A DNA stretch of 64,000 nucleotides from Palaemon carinicauda (taxonomy: Eukaryota > Arthropoda > Malacostraca > Decapoda > Palaemonidae), in NCBI RefSeq assembly GCF_036898095.1, contig NC_090750.1:90798434-90862433 (forward strand), written 5' to 3'. A model generated the notes under the pieces. It was not told the DNA's origin, did no database searches, and saw only the letters and a program-made list of their open reading frames with translations. The translations under genes and the position numbers were made by a program. This document shows, one piece after another, positions 30,760 through 42,043 of this stretch (its first letter is position 1; every line of letters begins with the position of its first letter).

Positions 30760-32585
30760 CCACAATCCAAGCTCCCAGGAATCACCCACGTTTGGAGCTT
30801 CCGGGAAAAATTGGAGCTCCTATGAATCTGCCACAATCGTAGTTCTCAGGAATCACCCACAATCAAAGTTCCCAGGAATCACCCACAATCGGGGTTCTCA
30901 GGAATCACCCACAATCAGAGCGCCCAGGAATCACCCTCAATCAGAGCTCCCAGGAATCCCCTACAATCGGAGCTCTAAGGAATCGCCTGCAATCGGAGCT
31001 CCCTGGAGTTGCCCATAATCGGAGCTCCCTGGAATCTCCCATAATCGGAACTCCAATGAATCACCCACAATCTGAGCTCTAAGGAATCGTCCACAATCGG
31101 AGCTACCAGGAATCGCCCACAATCGGAGCTCCCAGGAATCGCCCACAATCATGGTTCTCAGGAATCACCCACTATCGGAGCTCCAAGGAATCACCCACAA
31201 TCAGAGCTCCCAGGAATCGCCCATAATTGTAGCTTCCAGGAATCACCCACAATCGGAGCTCCCAAGAATCACCCACAATCGGAGCTCCTAGGAATCTCCC
31301 ACAATCAAAGCTCCCAGGAATCACCCGCAACCAGAGCTCGCAGGAATCTCCCACAATCGGAGGTCCCAGAGGTCACCCACAACGGAAGCTCCCAGGGATC
31401 ACCCACAATTAGAGCTCCCAGGAATCACTCACATTCAGAGCTCTTATGGAATCGCCCACAATCGGAGATCCCACGAAACACCCACAATCAGAACTCTAAG
31501 GAATCGCCTACAATCGGAGTTCCCAGGAATCTCCATTATCAGAGCTCCCTGGAATCTCCCATAATCGGAACTCCAATGAATCACCCACAATCTTAGCTCT
31601 AAGGAATTTCCACAATCGGAGCTCCCAGGTATCTCCCACAATCGGAGCTCCCAGGAATCACCCACAATCGGAGCTCCCAAGAATCACCCACAATCGGAGC
31701 TCCCAAGAATCGCCCACAATCGGAGCTCCTAGGAATCTCCCGCAATCAAAGCTCCCAGGAATCTCCCGCAACCAGAGCTCGCAGGAATCTCCCACAATCG
31801 GAGGTCCCAGGAATCACCCACAATCAGAGCTCCCAGGAATCACCTACAACAGAGCTCCCAGTAATCGCCCACAACTAGACCTCCGAGGAATCACCCACAA
31901 CAGAGCTCCTAGGAATCACCCACAATCAGAGCTCTTAGGAATCACCCACAACTAGAGCTCCAAGGAATCGCCCACAACTAGACCTCCGAGGAATCACCTA
32001 CAACAGAGCTCCTAGGAATCACCCACAATCAGAGCTCCCAGGAATCACCCACAACTAGAGCTCCTAGGTATCACCCACAACTAGAGCTCCAAGGAATCGC
32101 CCACAACTAGACCTCCGAGGAATCACCCACAATCAGAGCTCCTAGGAATCACCCACAACTAAGAGCTCCAAGGAATCGCCCACAACTAGAGCTCCCAGGA
32201 ATCGCCCACAACTAGACCTCCGAGGAATCACCCACAACAGAGCTCCCAGGAATCGCCCTCAATCAGAGCTCCCAGGAATCACTCACATCAGAGCTCCCAG
32301 GAATCACCCACAACCAGAGCTCGCAGGAATCTCCCACAATCGGAGGTCCCAGAGGTCACCCACAACTGAAGCTCCCAGGAATCACCCACAATCAGAGCTC
32401 CCAGGAATCACCCACAACCAGAGCTCACAGGAATCACCCACAATCAGAGCTCCCAGGAATCACCTATAACAGAATCGCCCACAACTAAAGTTCCGAGGAA
32501 TCACCCACAACTAGTGCTCCTAGGAGTCACCCACAACGGGAGCTACGAGGAATCACACAAATGGAGCTCCCAGGAATCGCCCACA
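30760..32585. repeat. 26-bp minisatellite, block 1
   Basis: The unit has CAGGAATCACCCACAATC followed by GGAGCTCC, period 26 bp, with many point variants and some 1-2 base indels. Longer-range order exists. CTCCAATGAATC with its neighbours occurs at about 31051 and 31571, an offset of 520 bp (20 units). AGAGCTCGCAGG occurs near 31332, 31770 and 32316. The whole array spans about 3.2 kb with the two blocks that follow. Confidence 0.92.
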
Positions 32586-33230
32586 ATTGGAGCTCTCAGA
32601 AATTGCTCGCAGTTGGAGCTTTCAGGAATCGCTGGCAGTTGGAGCTCCCAGGAATCGCTTTCAGTTGGAGCTCCCAGGAATCTCTTGCAGTTGGAGCTCT
32701 CAGGAATCGCTTGCAGTTGGAGCTCTCAGGAATTGCTTGCAGTTGGAGCTCTCAGGAATTGCTCGCAGTTGAGCAGGAATCGGTCGCAGTTGAGCAGGAA
32801 TCGCTCGCAGTTGGAGCTCTCAGGAATTGCTCGCAGTTGAGCAGGAATCGCTCGCAGTTGAGCAGGAATCGCTCACAGTTGGAGCTCTCAGGAATCGCTC
32901 GCAATTGGAGCTCCCAGGAATCGCTCGCAGTTGGAGCTCCCAGGAATCGCTCGCAGTTGGAGCTCCCAGGAATCGCTCGCAGTTGGAGCTCCCAGGAATC
33001 GCTCGCAGTTGGAGCTCCCAGGAATCGCTCGCAGTTGGAGCTCCCAGGAATCACTCGCAGTGGGAGCTCTCAGGAATCACAGTTGGAGCTCTCAGGAATT
33101 GCTCACAGTTGGAGCTCTTAATAATCGCTCGCAGTTGGAGATCTCGGGAATCGCTCGCAGTTGGAGATCTCAGGAATCGCTCGCAGTTGGAGCTCTCGGG
33201 AATCACCTGCAACTGGAGCTTCCATTATTA
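32586..33230. repeat. 26-bp minisatellite, block 2
   Basis: This has the same 26-bp period with the unit changed to CGCTCGCAGTTGGAGCTC plus CCAGGAAT. Units near 32930-33050 are almost identical. Several short units near 32770-32880 lack the GGAGCT part and read GAGCAGGAATCG. Open frames here are a by-product of stop-free units. Confidence 0.92.
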
Positions 33231-33269
33231 ATCCCCCGCAATGGGGGGTTCCATGAATAACCCACAACT

Positions 33270-33955
33270 GGAGCTCCCAGGAATTACCCACAACTGGACC
33301 CACCAGGACATACCCACAACCGGACCCATCAGGACCCACCCATAACTGGACCCCCAGGACCCACCCACAGCAGGACCTCCAGGACCCACCCACAACAGGA
33401 CCCCCAGGTCCCACTCACAACAGGACCCCCAGGTCCCACTCACAACAGGTCCCACTCACAACTGGACCCACCCACAACTGGACCCACCAGGTCCCACCCA
33501 CAACCAGACCCAGCAGGACCCCCAGGACCCACCCACAACAGGACCCCCAGGACCCACCCACAACAGGACCCCCAGGTCCCCCCCACAACAGGACCCCCAG
33601 GTCCCACCCACAACAGGACCCCCAGGTCCCACTCACAACAGGACCCACTCACAACTGGACCCACCCACAACTGGACCCACCAGGTCCCACCCACAACCAG
33701 ACCCACCAGGACCCACCCACAGCAGGACCCCCAGGACCCACCCACAGCAGGACCCCCAGGACCCACCCACAGCAGGACCCCCAGGACCCACCCACAGCAG
33801 GACCCCCAGGACCCACCCACAGCAGGACCCCCAGGACCCACCCACAGCAGGACCCCCAGGACCCACCCACAGCAGGACCCCCAGGACCCACCCACAACCG
33901 GACCCACCAGGACCCACCCACAACCGGACCCACCAGGACCCATCCACAATCGGAC
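33270..33955. repeat. 26-bp minisatellite, block 3
   Basis: The unit is CAGGACCCACCCACAGCAGG plus ACCCCC, still 26 bp, and can be aligned to block 1 at 19 of 26 positions. It is C-rich on the plus strand. The centre (33700-33900) is nearly perfect, so expansion there is recent. A GTAAGT sequence follows directly at 33974. Confidence 0.92.
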
Positions 33956-33973
33956 CCGACCATATGTATTATG

Positions 33974-34407
33974 GTAAGTCTAAGATATATCGATGAAGTT
34001 CGTTAACTAGGCATACATATTTGTCGATACCCAAAGTTTATATAATTTTAATATATTTATTTATTGGGAGGTTAGTGCTTCATGATAATAGGAAGAGTAG
34101 TATTCTCTTAAAATAAAGATTATTTGGTAGTGTAGCTAGACTACTCGGTAAAGACCGAAACTTGTGTATGAAATTATAGAATGGATTCACTTTGTTTACT
34201 TTTGTTGCAAATATTTGTATCCATGTACTAAAGTCAGATGAAAATTAGATGATCTTAAACAACTGTATATCAAGAGAAACTGTAGGCTGCAATCTTTTGG
34301 TTTTCACTTAAAACTTTTATTTCTAAATGGTTATCAATTTTGTATAGGTTTACAAGTAGCCTTACATCTACTGAAGAAAATATAACCTAACTATCTGTTT
34401 TTCTCAG
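33974..34407 (+). other. Possible intron between minisatellite and candidate exon
   Basis: It begins GTAAGT and ends in a pyrimidine tract with CAG at 34407. No coding sequence is seen inside. Confidence 0.3.
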
Positions 34408-34503
34408 GTCTGGATTCTGTGAACGTTCAATGCAAACCCTGCAGGAATAAAATCTATTCTTCTCCATTATCTAAGAATTTAAGATGTTACTGCAGAATGA
34501 ACG
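34408..34503 (+). CDS. Candidate internal exon of an unidentified gene (exon A)
   Basis: An acceptor (ATCTGTTTTTCTCAG) precedes 34408 and a donor (GTAAGG) follows 34503. In the only open frame it reads LDSVNVQCKPCRNKIYSS, then PLSKNLRCYCRMN, and ends in phase 1. The four cysteines form two close pairs (CKPC and CYC). It joins in frame to the exon at 35150. I do not recognise the family. The upstream partner is unknown. The end of the minisatellite (donor at 33974) is phase-compatible, but so would be many other donors. Confidence 0.4.
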
Positions 34504-35149
34504 GTAAGGAATTTCAAACTGAATATCATCTACTTTCATTTTCAAAGATAGAAAAGCATGTAACATAATTCAGACGAATACAGTGGAATTTAGTTAATAG
34601 GTATGGTTCTTGGTTTTGGTAGAAATAATTTTGATCCAATAATTTTCCCTGAAGTTGGTTTTCTGAAAATAGCCCCTGAACAAAATTTATCTACAGTCAG
34701 CTGTCGTATGGTTAACCTAGAAAGACTGGTATTGCACTTGATTTTAGATTTTCACTTAAGAAATATTGGGAAAATATATTCAATAATCACTTTTCTCTAT
34801 CTTCTCTATAGAATAAAGGTCTTTGTTGCAAAATTGATCATATAGTAATCTGAGTTAGTGTTAAATTTGCTGCACAGACCTGAGCCCTTAAAAGTAAAAA
34901 TTATTGGTCTGGGCTGAGTTCCTATGGTATACATCAAGTATACCACCTTAATTTCCCATCTAAAAAGCCTATGGATAAGAAATGTTTTCCAACTCAGTTC
35001 ATTGATACCTATTTTTCATAATCTATTGTGCAATTTTAGCAATAATGTAGATAACCTATCTTAATAAACAAACTATAAAAGTAAAACTTTTATACTGAAG
35101 CATCTGATATTCAGTTGTCTTGTTTCTAAATGGATATAATTTTTCACAG

Positions 35150-35274
35150 GTTCATTAGTACAGCTACAGAAACAAGCATCTGGTAACCAAGAAACTCTGT
35201 GCAAAGAGTATATGAAATATGGTTACAGGACAGTACTTATTCATGGCTACAGAAAACCTATGAAACGGGAATGA
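35150..35274 (+). CDS. Candidate terminal exon of an unidentified gene (exon B)
   Basis: It follows the acceptor ATAATTTTTCACAG. With the single base from exon A the frame reads GSLVQLQKQASGNQETLCKE, then YMKYGYRTVLIHGYRKPMKR E and TGA at 35272-35274. The three-way agreement of acceptor, phase and a uniquely open frame in both exons is the evidence. Homology was not recognised. It could be a decayed or chance exon pair. Confidence 0.4.
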
Positions 35275-35902
35275 AACCATTTAATTTTATTAGAACACCG
35301 AAGAAATGAAACGCTGAAAATATTTAGCTGAACACCAGAGGGATGAGGCACTGAATACTGTATACTTAAAAAGCTAAAATTGCCATTACCAATCTTGTGT
35401 AATGTTGGAGAGAGAGATTTGGACATTGGTAGGACAAACATACGAGAGAACTTCCTTAGCCAAAATGGGGTGAAAGATCATAACTCAATGGACAGGAAAT
35501 AGACCTTTTTCAAGTTGAAAAACAACCGTTTACAGCTATTCACGTAAGCTACTGTATTGTAATTCAAATTGGAGTTTTCTGAGCATGAAACATTAAGGAG
35601 CCAAATTATTTCAACTCTAGGCCTGGCTGGAACACATAGGAGTGATAAGACGTTACAAAACATGGTTGAAAAAATGAGTCAGATGAGCGTTGATTTAGGG
35701 CGTCAACTACGGACGTGAAAGATAGATTTATTGAAAGCACAAAATGAAAATAACTTTCCTTCAGAAAAAAGTAGCCAATTGGAATTTGAAAGCAGATAAA
35801 GCAACTTTGTCACAGGAGTCTGAAGGAAATTAAGTTGTTTTTAGGAGAATTTTAGAAAAGTAGTCGAGGAAATGAAAGGGTTACTAAGCAGATATCAGTG
35901 AC
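35275..35902. other. Purine-rich sequence, possibly decayed coding
   Basis: This is mostly A/G-rich on the plus strand. A 34-codon stretch near 35640-35720 reads with a heptad-like pattern (DKTLQNMVEKMSQMSVDLGR) before a stop. It may be 3' UTR of the preceding exon or an old coiled-coil remnant. No gene is called. Confidence 0.25.
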
Positions 35903-36145
35903 CATGCCCTAGCAGGACAGTGGCATAGAGATTGACCATAAACATGATCAGCACCTAAGCCCCTCCACCCAAGCTAGTCCCAGGGAGGGCCAGGCAATGC
36001 CTGCTGAGGACTCAGCAAGTAGACCTATAGGCCCCCAAATCCTTAGGTCACAAGGATGACGAGGCTATAGACACTACATGTACTAGAAACTATCAATCTT
36101 GAACAGGTCCCAAACCCCGGTCTAGCAGATAACAAGGCAGGGAAG
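35903..36145 (-). mobile_element. tRNA-derived SINE, copy 2
   Basis: The reverse complement aligns along the full length with 1688-1985: CTGCCTTGTTATCTGC, then a degenerate B-box (GGGTTTGGGACC), then CCTATAGGTCTACTTGCTGA and GCCTGGCCCTCCCTGG, and lastly ACTGTCCTGCTAGGGCA. It is a diverged copy with no intact promoter. Confidence 0.7.
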
Positions 36146-36307
36146 TTTCCTATTTGCTATTACAAACTTTGGATCACTTAATGGTAATGAACGCTGTCAA
36201 AGGTTACCATATTTACATTTGAAGTGGCATATGGGATTTGGCAATACAATGATGTGTGCTTGGAGATTTATATTAAAACAGATTTTGACGTAGGAAAAAT
36301 CAATTTT

Positions 36308-36410
36308 TGGGTGAGGTAGCCATGTCATCCTGATGGAAGTTCCTTTAGGCAGCTTCCTACTGTATAATATTTCTGTGAGTGATATTACAAGAGAATTACC
36401 GTAGGTATAC
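36308..36410 (+). repeat. Dispersed repeat, copy 2
   Basis: It contains CATCCTGATGGAAGTTCC, GCAGCTTCCTACTGTATAAT and GTGATATTACAAGAGAATTA. It matches 15543-15640. The upstream AAAAATCAATTTTTGGGTGA is not shared with the first copy. Confidence 0.6.
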
Positions 36411-36784
36411 TAGGATTATGGAAAACTTAAGATTACATTCAAATTGAATAACCAAGAGAAGTATGCGCTAAATGAATGTGTAAAGATGAAAAGCACATTA
36501 TTGACCATAAATGAAAAGCAGAGAAATTAACTGCTGAAGTATGGAAACGAAGAATGTTCTACCTCTCTATACACATTCCATACTTGAGTATGCTGGTAAA
36601 GATTAAAACTGAATTTTAAATTATCCTAGATGAAAAGAGTCTGATCAAGAGAAATTAAGATGATCAAATAAGGAGCAATTCCAGAGGATGGTTCAAAGAA
36701 TGAAAACTGATGAAAATGCAGACCCAAAGAATCCTAGTAAAGAGCTGACCATGAAATAGAAAAAGTCTATAAGACTACAACAGG
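36411..36784. other. Nothing recognised
   Basis: This is purine-rich sequence without a supported gene. It may include the decayed 5' part of the LINE fragment that follows. Confidence 0.3.
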
Positions 36785-37580
36785 TTGCCAAAGCCCGTGT
36801 TCATCCAACTGTCGACAGATCAAGGTGGCTCTAAACCAGGTTGGTCCTGCTGCAGTCAGGTATTAAACCTTACACAAAACATCGAGGAAGGGTTTGAGAA
36901 GAAGCAAATCACCGGTACAGTCTTTGTTGACCTTATGGCAGCATATGACACTGTATACCATAGAGCACTCCTGTGGTTCAAACTATACGGAATATTACCA
37001 CGGTTGACAAAAGTGAATCATTGCTTACCAATAGGCGATTTTCATAAAAATGAATGGAGGATACAGAACAACGGCCTTCCACAAGGGACAGGGCTGGCAC
37101 CGATGCCATTTAACATCTATACAAATGACCAGCCGCAATATCAGAACATCCGCGGACGCATATGCAGTATGCAGATGACCTGTGCATTTCCACACAATCG
37201 GACTCCTTCACCACCACCGAAGAAAGACTGTCAAACGCAAAAACTATCCTCTCCACCTACTACAAAAAGTGGCACATCAATGCCAATCCAAGCAAAACAC
37301 AGGAGTATGTACCTTCCACCTGAACAATCATTAGCAAACAGAAAGCTGAAGATTAAATGGGGTTGACAAAGAACTGGAATATCTGGAGATAACTGCCACA
37401 AATGGGGACTAACCACCAGCCCTGAATGCCCATGTGGGGAAATGCCACAAACAATGGAACCCATCCTACAAGGATGCCCACTAGACCCTCATGGCTCAAA
37501 TCAAATCATCAGAGGCAAACGACAATGCCCTCCTGTAGGGTTGACATTGGCGTAATAAGATATGATGATGATAGTTGGCT
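36785..37580 (+). pseudogene. Decayed LINE reverse transcriptase fragment
   Basis: The first part (36785-37366) keeps RT strings: GTVFVDLMAAYDTVYHRALL (motif A), NNGLPQGTGLAPMPFNIYTN (motif B) and then a frameshifted remnant of the catalytic YADD region (YAVCR in place). Downstream in another frame is a CPCGEMPQTMEPILQGCPL string, a C-terminal zinc-type motif of jockey/CR1-like LINEs. It ends near a GATGATGAT simple repeat at about 37560, as LINE 3' ends do. Deletions and frameshifts are multiple and no endonuclease domain is present. Confidence 0.75.
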
Positions 37581-38853
37581 ATTGTTTTACTATCCCGCAT
37601 TGGCCTTAAACATGTTTTCCGGATTGATCAGCAAGGAACTACAGACAATTGATAAGAAAGGTAATGTTAGCACATCCTAAATTAGGAAATAACTCTGAAT
37701 AGAAGAGGACCTTAGATGAATGAATAAGGCTCATCAAGTCTTGGGAAAGAAGACAAAAGTAGCTTCTTTGAAAATGTTAAATTCCACAACTGCAAAAAGA
37801 TCAATGGAACATCTCTGAACGCAAGAAACTCTGGATCAAATTAGCCGTAGGAAGAAGAGACACAGGAGTAACGAATTTTAAAGAATCGCTGATGGGAGAA
37901 AATGAAAAAAACAAAGCAGACCATGAAGAAAAGCTAATGAATTGTATTGAATATAGTAGAACCCTTCGAACAAGTCGGTGTCCCTGTCATAGGTACTCTA
38001 CATCTGCTCTGCAGAATATCAATAAAAATGCGAGTTATAGGAGACAAAGAAAAACATGAATTTTGCATTTGATGCTTGCAAAGAAGGGGCTCACAAGTCC
38101 CACATCGAGAACTGTAGCTTAAAGAACTGAAGGAACCAGGCTTATAGAACATCAGAACCTGTTTCTCTATTGGTAAGTTTGAATTATTTAACAATATGTT
38201 TTAGTTTCTTAGATTGTATCTAAATACTGTACCATTTAAAATTCTTACCTCTTGAATATGCTTCCAAAATAAAGGAATTAGGATTTTAAAGATAGTATTA
38301 AAGAAAGTATATTGAGTTTTCTAAAAGATTTTAATAATGTAGATTCATAGGGTCATTAAGCAATTGAAATTTATCAGTACAGTTTACAAAGGGAATATAA
38401 TTTTTAATATAGATAATACATAGATTGTGGAATTATTTACAGAAGTAAATAGTTCTTTATGTAGTCTTTAAGTTTTCAGAGTAGTAACTACATTACAGAA
38501 GATGAATGAAATTTTCTTCCTCCAAAGGGACTGTAGAAGTTTTACCCTCTTGCACTTTGTTGACTTTCCTGTCTCTACAAATTCAATTACAGTAATCAGG
38601 TGATACAGAGTTATTTGATTTAATTATCTCGTGTGAAATGGTTCAAATATCCGGGAATATTGAAATGATCTAAAATGCAATTGATTTTTATCGAGACAAA
38701 CTTGTCCAAAAGTGAAAATTTTGATTTATACTACATTTCACATTGAGGGTACTATAAGATATTAATTCTAATCGCTATTTATGTGCACAGTCCAAGTAAA
38801 TGACAGATAAGGGTACTTTTATAGATTAGATTAAATTCCACACCAAGGGAACT
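37581..38853. other. Nothing recognised
   Basis: No gene or repeat is supported here. The last part may hold the promoter or 5' UTR of the candidate exon at 38854. Confidence 0.3.
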
Positions 38854-39006
38854 ATGAAATACCAATCTGCGTTACTATTGCTTTGCATAGTTCAAATAAC
38901 TGTCAGTTATGGGTATATTCAAAGATTACCATTTAACTCCAGGGAACCCAGATGTAAAGGATCATGGAAGTATATGAACTCGACATGGTACAGATATCCT
39001 TTGCAG
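38854..39006 (+). CDS. Candidate first exon of a small secreted peptide
   Basis: The frame begins MKYQSALLLLCIVQITVSYG, a textbook short signal peptide (basic residue, hydrophobic core, small residue before the likely cleavage after about residue 20). The predicted mature part contains Arg, Trp and Tyr residues (EPRCKGSWKY) and an N-glycosylation sequon NST. A donor (CAG followed by GTAGGA) ends the exon at 39006. Unspliced, the frame would continue to 39141. Spliced in phase 0 to an acceptor at 39495 it ends seven residues later. I do not recognise the family and expression is unproven. Confidence 0.4.
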
Positions 39007-39495
39007 GTAGGAATTAATACTGCCAGTGATTTGAGCCTTCTGTCTGAGCTGAGATCTGGGAGTGATTTAATCCTCATGGTAGTAATGTACAGCCTCTGTA
39101 ATAAGTGCAAATGGTGGTATAGCCAGTTAATTTACCCTTAATGTCATGTAACAACTGTGAACTTGATCAGGAAGCCTGATGTCTTTGGTTTTGGTCTCGC
39201 AATTCTCTTCAATATTACTCTTCAATATTACTCTTCATTTGCTGTTAGCCATTTCATACAGTTTAAAAGAAGTTTCTGAAGATGAATGATAACCATTTAG
39301 TATCTTAATTCTTTTCCATGGAGTTGGTGTGAAGGAAGTTAGTTTATCATAAGATTTCAGTTTCCGTAACAGGACATTTCTGAAAGAGCTAACATACCTA
39401 GTTGAGAAGTTTGTTTAGAAATTACTGTAAAAGAATTTCATGATAATTTAAGTAGCTATGGCTCATTTGGATCTAATCACACATTTCTCTTTCAG

Positions 39496-39519
39496 GTGGA
39501 TCAGCTTTTGACATTGTGA
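39496..39519 (+). CDS. Candidate last coding exon of the secreted peptide
   Basis: It follows the acceptor ACATTTCTCTTTCAG. Joined in phase 0 to 38854-39006 it adds VDQLLTL and TGA. The product would be 58 residues including the signal peptide. A longer alternative exon combination cannot be excluded. Confidence 0.25.
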   Translation: MDQLLTL

Positions 39520-39529
39520 GAAAAAAAAA

Positions 39530-39690
39530 ATCTGAGGCCGAAGTCATACGAGGAACTAAAACAAATAAGTTGAGGCTTAAGTCATATGAGGAACTAAAGA
39601 TGTCTGGTGAGGCCAAAGTCATATGAGGAATTAAAAATGTCTGCTGAGGCCAAAGTCATTTGAGGAACTAAAAAATGTCTGTTGAGGCCT
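39530..39690 (+). repeat. About 38-bp tandem repeat, four copies
   Basis: AAGTCATA-GAGGAACTAAA blocks recur at about 39550, 39588, 39625 and 39662, each preceded by GAGGC. Copies are diverged. It would lie in the 3' UTR of the candidate secreted-peptide gene. Confidence 0.7.
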
Positions 39691-39807
39691 TTTCACTTTA
39701 TGGCCTATTAGACATCAGGATCTAAAGCTAGTTGAGGTAAGACACTTGCACAGCATTTTAGTAAATAAGAGACTGCCCTTGATTGATAAGCAAATACAGT
39801 CGGGTGT

Positions 39808-39812
39808 ATTAT

Positions 39813-39847
<35 letters not shown>

Positions 39848-40210
39848 GCTAAGCTACAACCCTAGTTGGAAAAGCAGGATGCTATAAGCCCAGGGGCCCC
39901 AACAAGGAAAATAGCTCAGTGAGGAAAGGAAACGGGGAAATATCAAATAGTTTAAAGTAACAACAATAAAATAAATATTTCAATATAAACTATAAAAACT
40001 TCAACAAAAGAGAAAGAGAAATTAGATGGAACAGTGTGCCCGTGTGTACCCTCAAGCAAGAGAACTCTAGTCCAAGACAGTGGAAGACCATGGTACAGAG
40101 GCTATAGCACTATCCATGACTAGAGAACAATGATTTGATTTTGGAGTGTCTTTCTAGAAGAGCTGCTTACCATAGCTAAAGTCTCTCTTCCACCCTTACC
40201 AAGACGAAAG
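39808..40210 (-). mobile_element. (TAC)n-linked dispersed repeat
   Basis: An ACT microsatellite (39815-39846) abuts GCTAAGCTACAACCCTAGTT, GCAGGATGCTATAAGCCCAG and TAGCTCAGTGAGGAAAGGAA. I associate this sequence type with abundant repeats of prawn and shrimp genomes, from memory. The simple repeat at one end suggests the 3' end of a retroelement in minus orientation. Confidence 0.55.
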
Positions 40211-40993
40211 TAGCAGTGAATTAATTTTTGCATTACAAGCTCCAACTGAGAATTTAAAATTAACAGTGAGCTCAAAAATAGTAGGCCATCCTGTGTTATA
40301 AAGCTTGAGAGTTTAAGAGAGGCTAGGATCCGTAGGAGTAATTCCTTTGTATGTAAGAGTCAAGGGTAAAAGTAATTTTGTCAGAACATTTTCAGGAATG
40401 TTTGTAGCTATGAAAGGTTTTCTGTTTATAGTATTGTTTTTGTTCTTTACTATGTAATGCATAATATAGTTGTTTTAAATATTTGGTTATACTATATGTC
40501 TTGTGATAGGTCTGCTTAATTCATATACTGTATATATTAAGTACAATGTCTTAAAACAGTGGCTGAAATGAGCCAATTACAATTAGAGCTAAAGGTCCCT
40601 TTACAATCTATTGACCCATTCTGACAATAGGAATCATCTTGAATGCAACATGTTTAAAGCCTGGTTATATTGGCTATAGCTCAATGATCTTTAGAATATT
40701 TCATGTTGGTGTGTTTTTTAGATATATGCAAGGTTATTAACTAATTTCTCATTATTTCAGAAAATGGTCTTTGATTTCGAGGTGTAATATTGAAGTTCGG
40801 AATCCCATTTAAAAACACTAAATATAGCTTAAAGGTCTTGAACAAGAGAGATAATCTTCAAATTTTGAAGGAAATTATCTATCTGCAGCATTGCGATGAG
40901 GTATGTTTTAATGAGCCTGAAATAAACACCATTGGGGTAATATTCAACTTGGGTGGGATGGTGATACTTGTTTGGATTGCATCAAAATTACAG
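40211..40993. other. Nothing recognised before DIRS copy 3
   Basis: This is AT-rich unique sequence. A putative exon at 40761-40900 was considered and rejected. Confidence 0.35.
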
Positions 40994-41163
40994 TTTTAAA
41001 TATTAAACTTAGCCGGTGAATATATAAATAGCTGACGTCTCCGTCGGTCGACAGATTCCAAAAACTCGCGAGCGATCGCCATGAAGGATGCCGGGTGTGC
41101 CCACCAGCGCCGACTATTGGCCAGATACCGCATATACTTCTCAACCAAACCAGTTTTTCTCTG
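40994..41163 (+). repeat. DIRS copy 3 left inverted terminal repeat
   Basis: It contains GCTGACGTCTCCGTCGGTCG, GAGCGATCGCCATGAAGG and CAGCGCCGACTATTGGCC. The reverse complement of 47296-47488 matches it almost base for base. Confidence 0.88.
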
Positions 41164-41364
41164 TCGGTGTTAAAGGCAACACTGATTCCGCTCGCGCTTG
41201 ACCTCGAGTTTTCTACCGATTGGTGAAGTACTTGGTTTTGGTCTTATTGCTTTCGCCGTGTTGGATTATTCTATGCTATCTTCAAAAGAAATGTTTTTGA
41301 AAGGAGAGGAAAAGTTTTTGCCCTTGCTTTTTTAATCTCGCTCTGGTTTTTCCATAGAGAAAAG

Positions 41365-41996
41365 ATGGCCGACCCTTCCCTCAGTGTACGGAAGTGTGTT
41401 AAAGGCTTTTAGTAATTATTTTATCACTTTATAAATTATTGTTGATATTTATAGATTTACCTCTATATATTTTATATCTCACCCGCCTTTATTAGGCCTC
41501 TTCGATTAGCTTTCCATTTATACTAAACATCAAAATAAATTTTATGTTTTTGTTTATATGCGGCCTTTACCTATTCTTTGTAGGCGGTCCTAACTTGGAA
41601 AACGAAGTTAAACAACGTTGAGCCCATTCAACTTTTATTTTTGTTTAGATTAAAACAGTTGCTCTGTAAGAGTGATGAGATGAATATTTTTAGAAAATAT
41701 TTTAAGAAATTTATTCTTTGAATAGTCTTCGTGCTGTTTTTCAAAGATGAGCTAACGTTTGGTTTATTTATGCTACGCAGTTTGCGCTCTATCGTTACGA
41801 TAGAGAAAGAGAGAATCACGGTTTCACTTTGCAGAAAGAGTAAATCGATTTTGACGTTTTGTTCATTCTTCTTTCAAAGCTTAAATGTTTTAGATACTAA
41901 TTTAAAGGAACATGTTAATTTTCAATTTCTTAGTCCTTTCAGTTTTTTCCTTTGGTCAAATAACCTGTTATTGACGAAGGGTGAGTGGGCCATTCT

Positions 41997-42043
<47 letters not shown>

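Noticed and set aside
32514..33260. Several plus-strand open frames of 100-190 codons
   Set aside because: They arise from stop-free 26-bp units read in all frames. The period is not a multiple of three and there is no start or splice support.
33415..33963. Minus-strand Gly/Val/Trp/Cys-rich frames up to 169 codons
   Set aside because: They are antisense translations of the C-rich minisatellite block, and several frames are open at once.
40761..40900. Exon with acceptor ATTATTTCAG and donor GTATGT
   Set aside because: The frame with the best coding look has an in-frame TGA and the ATG frame stops after nine codons.
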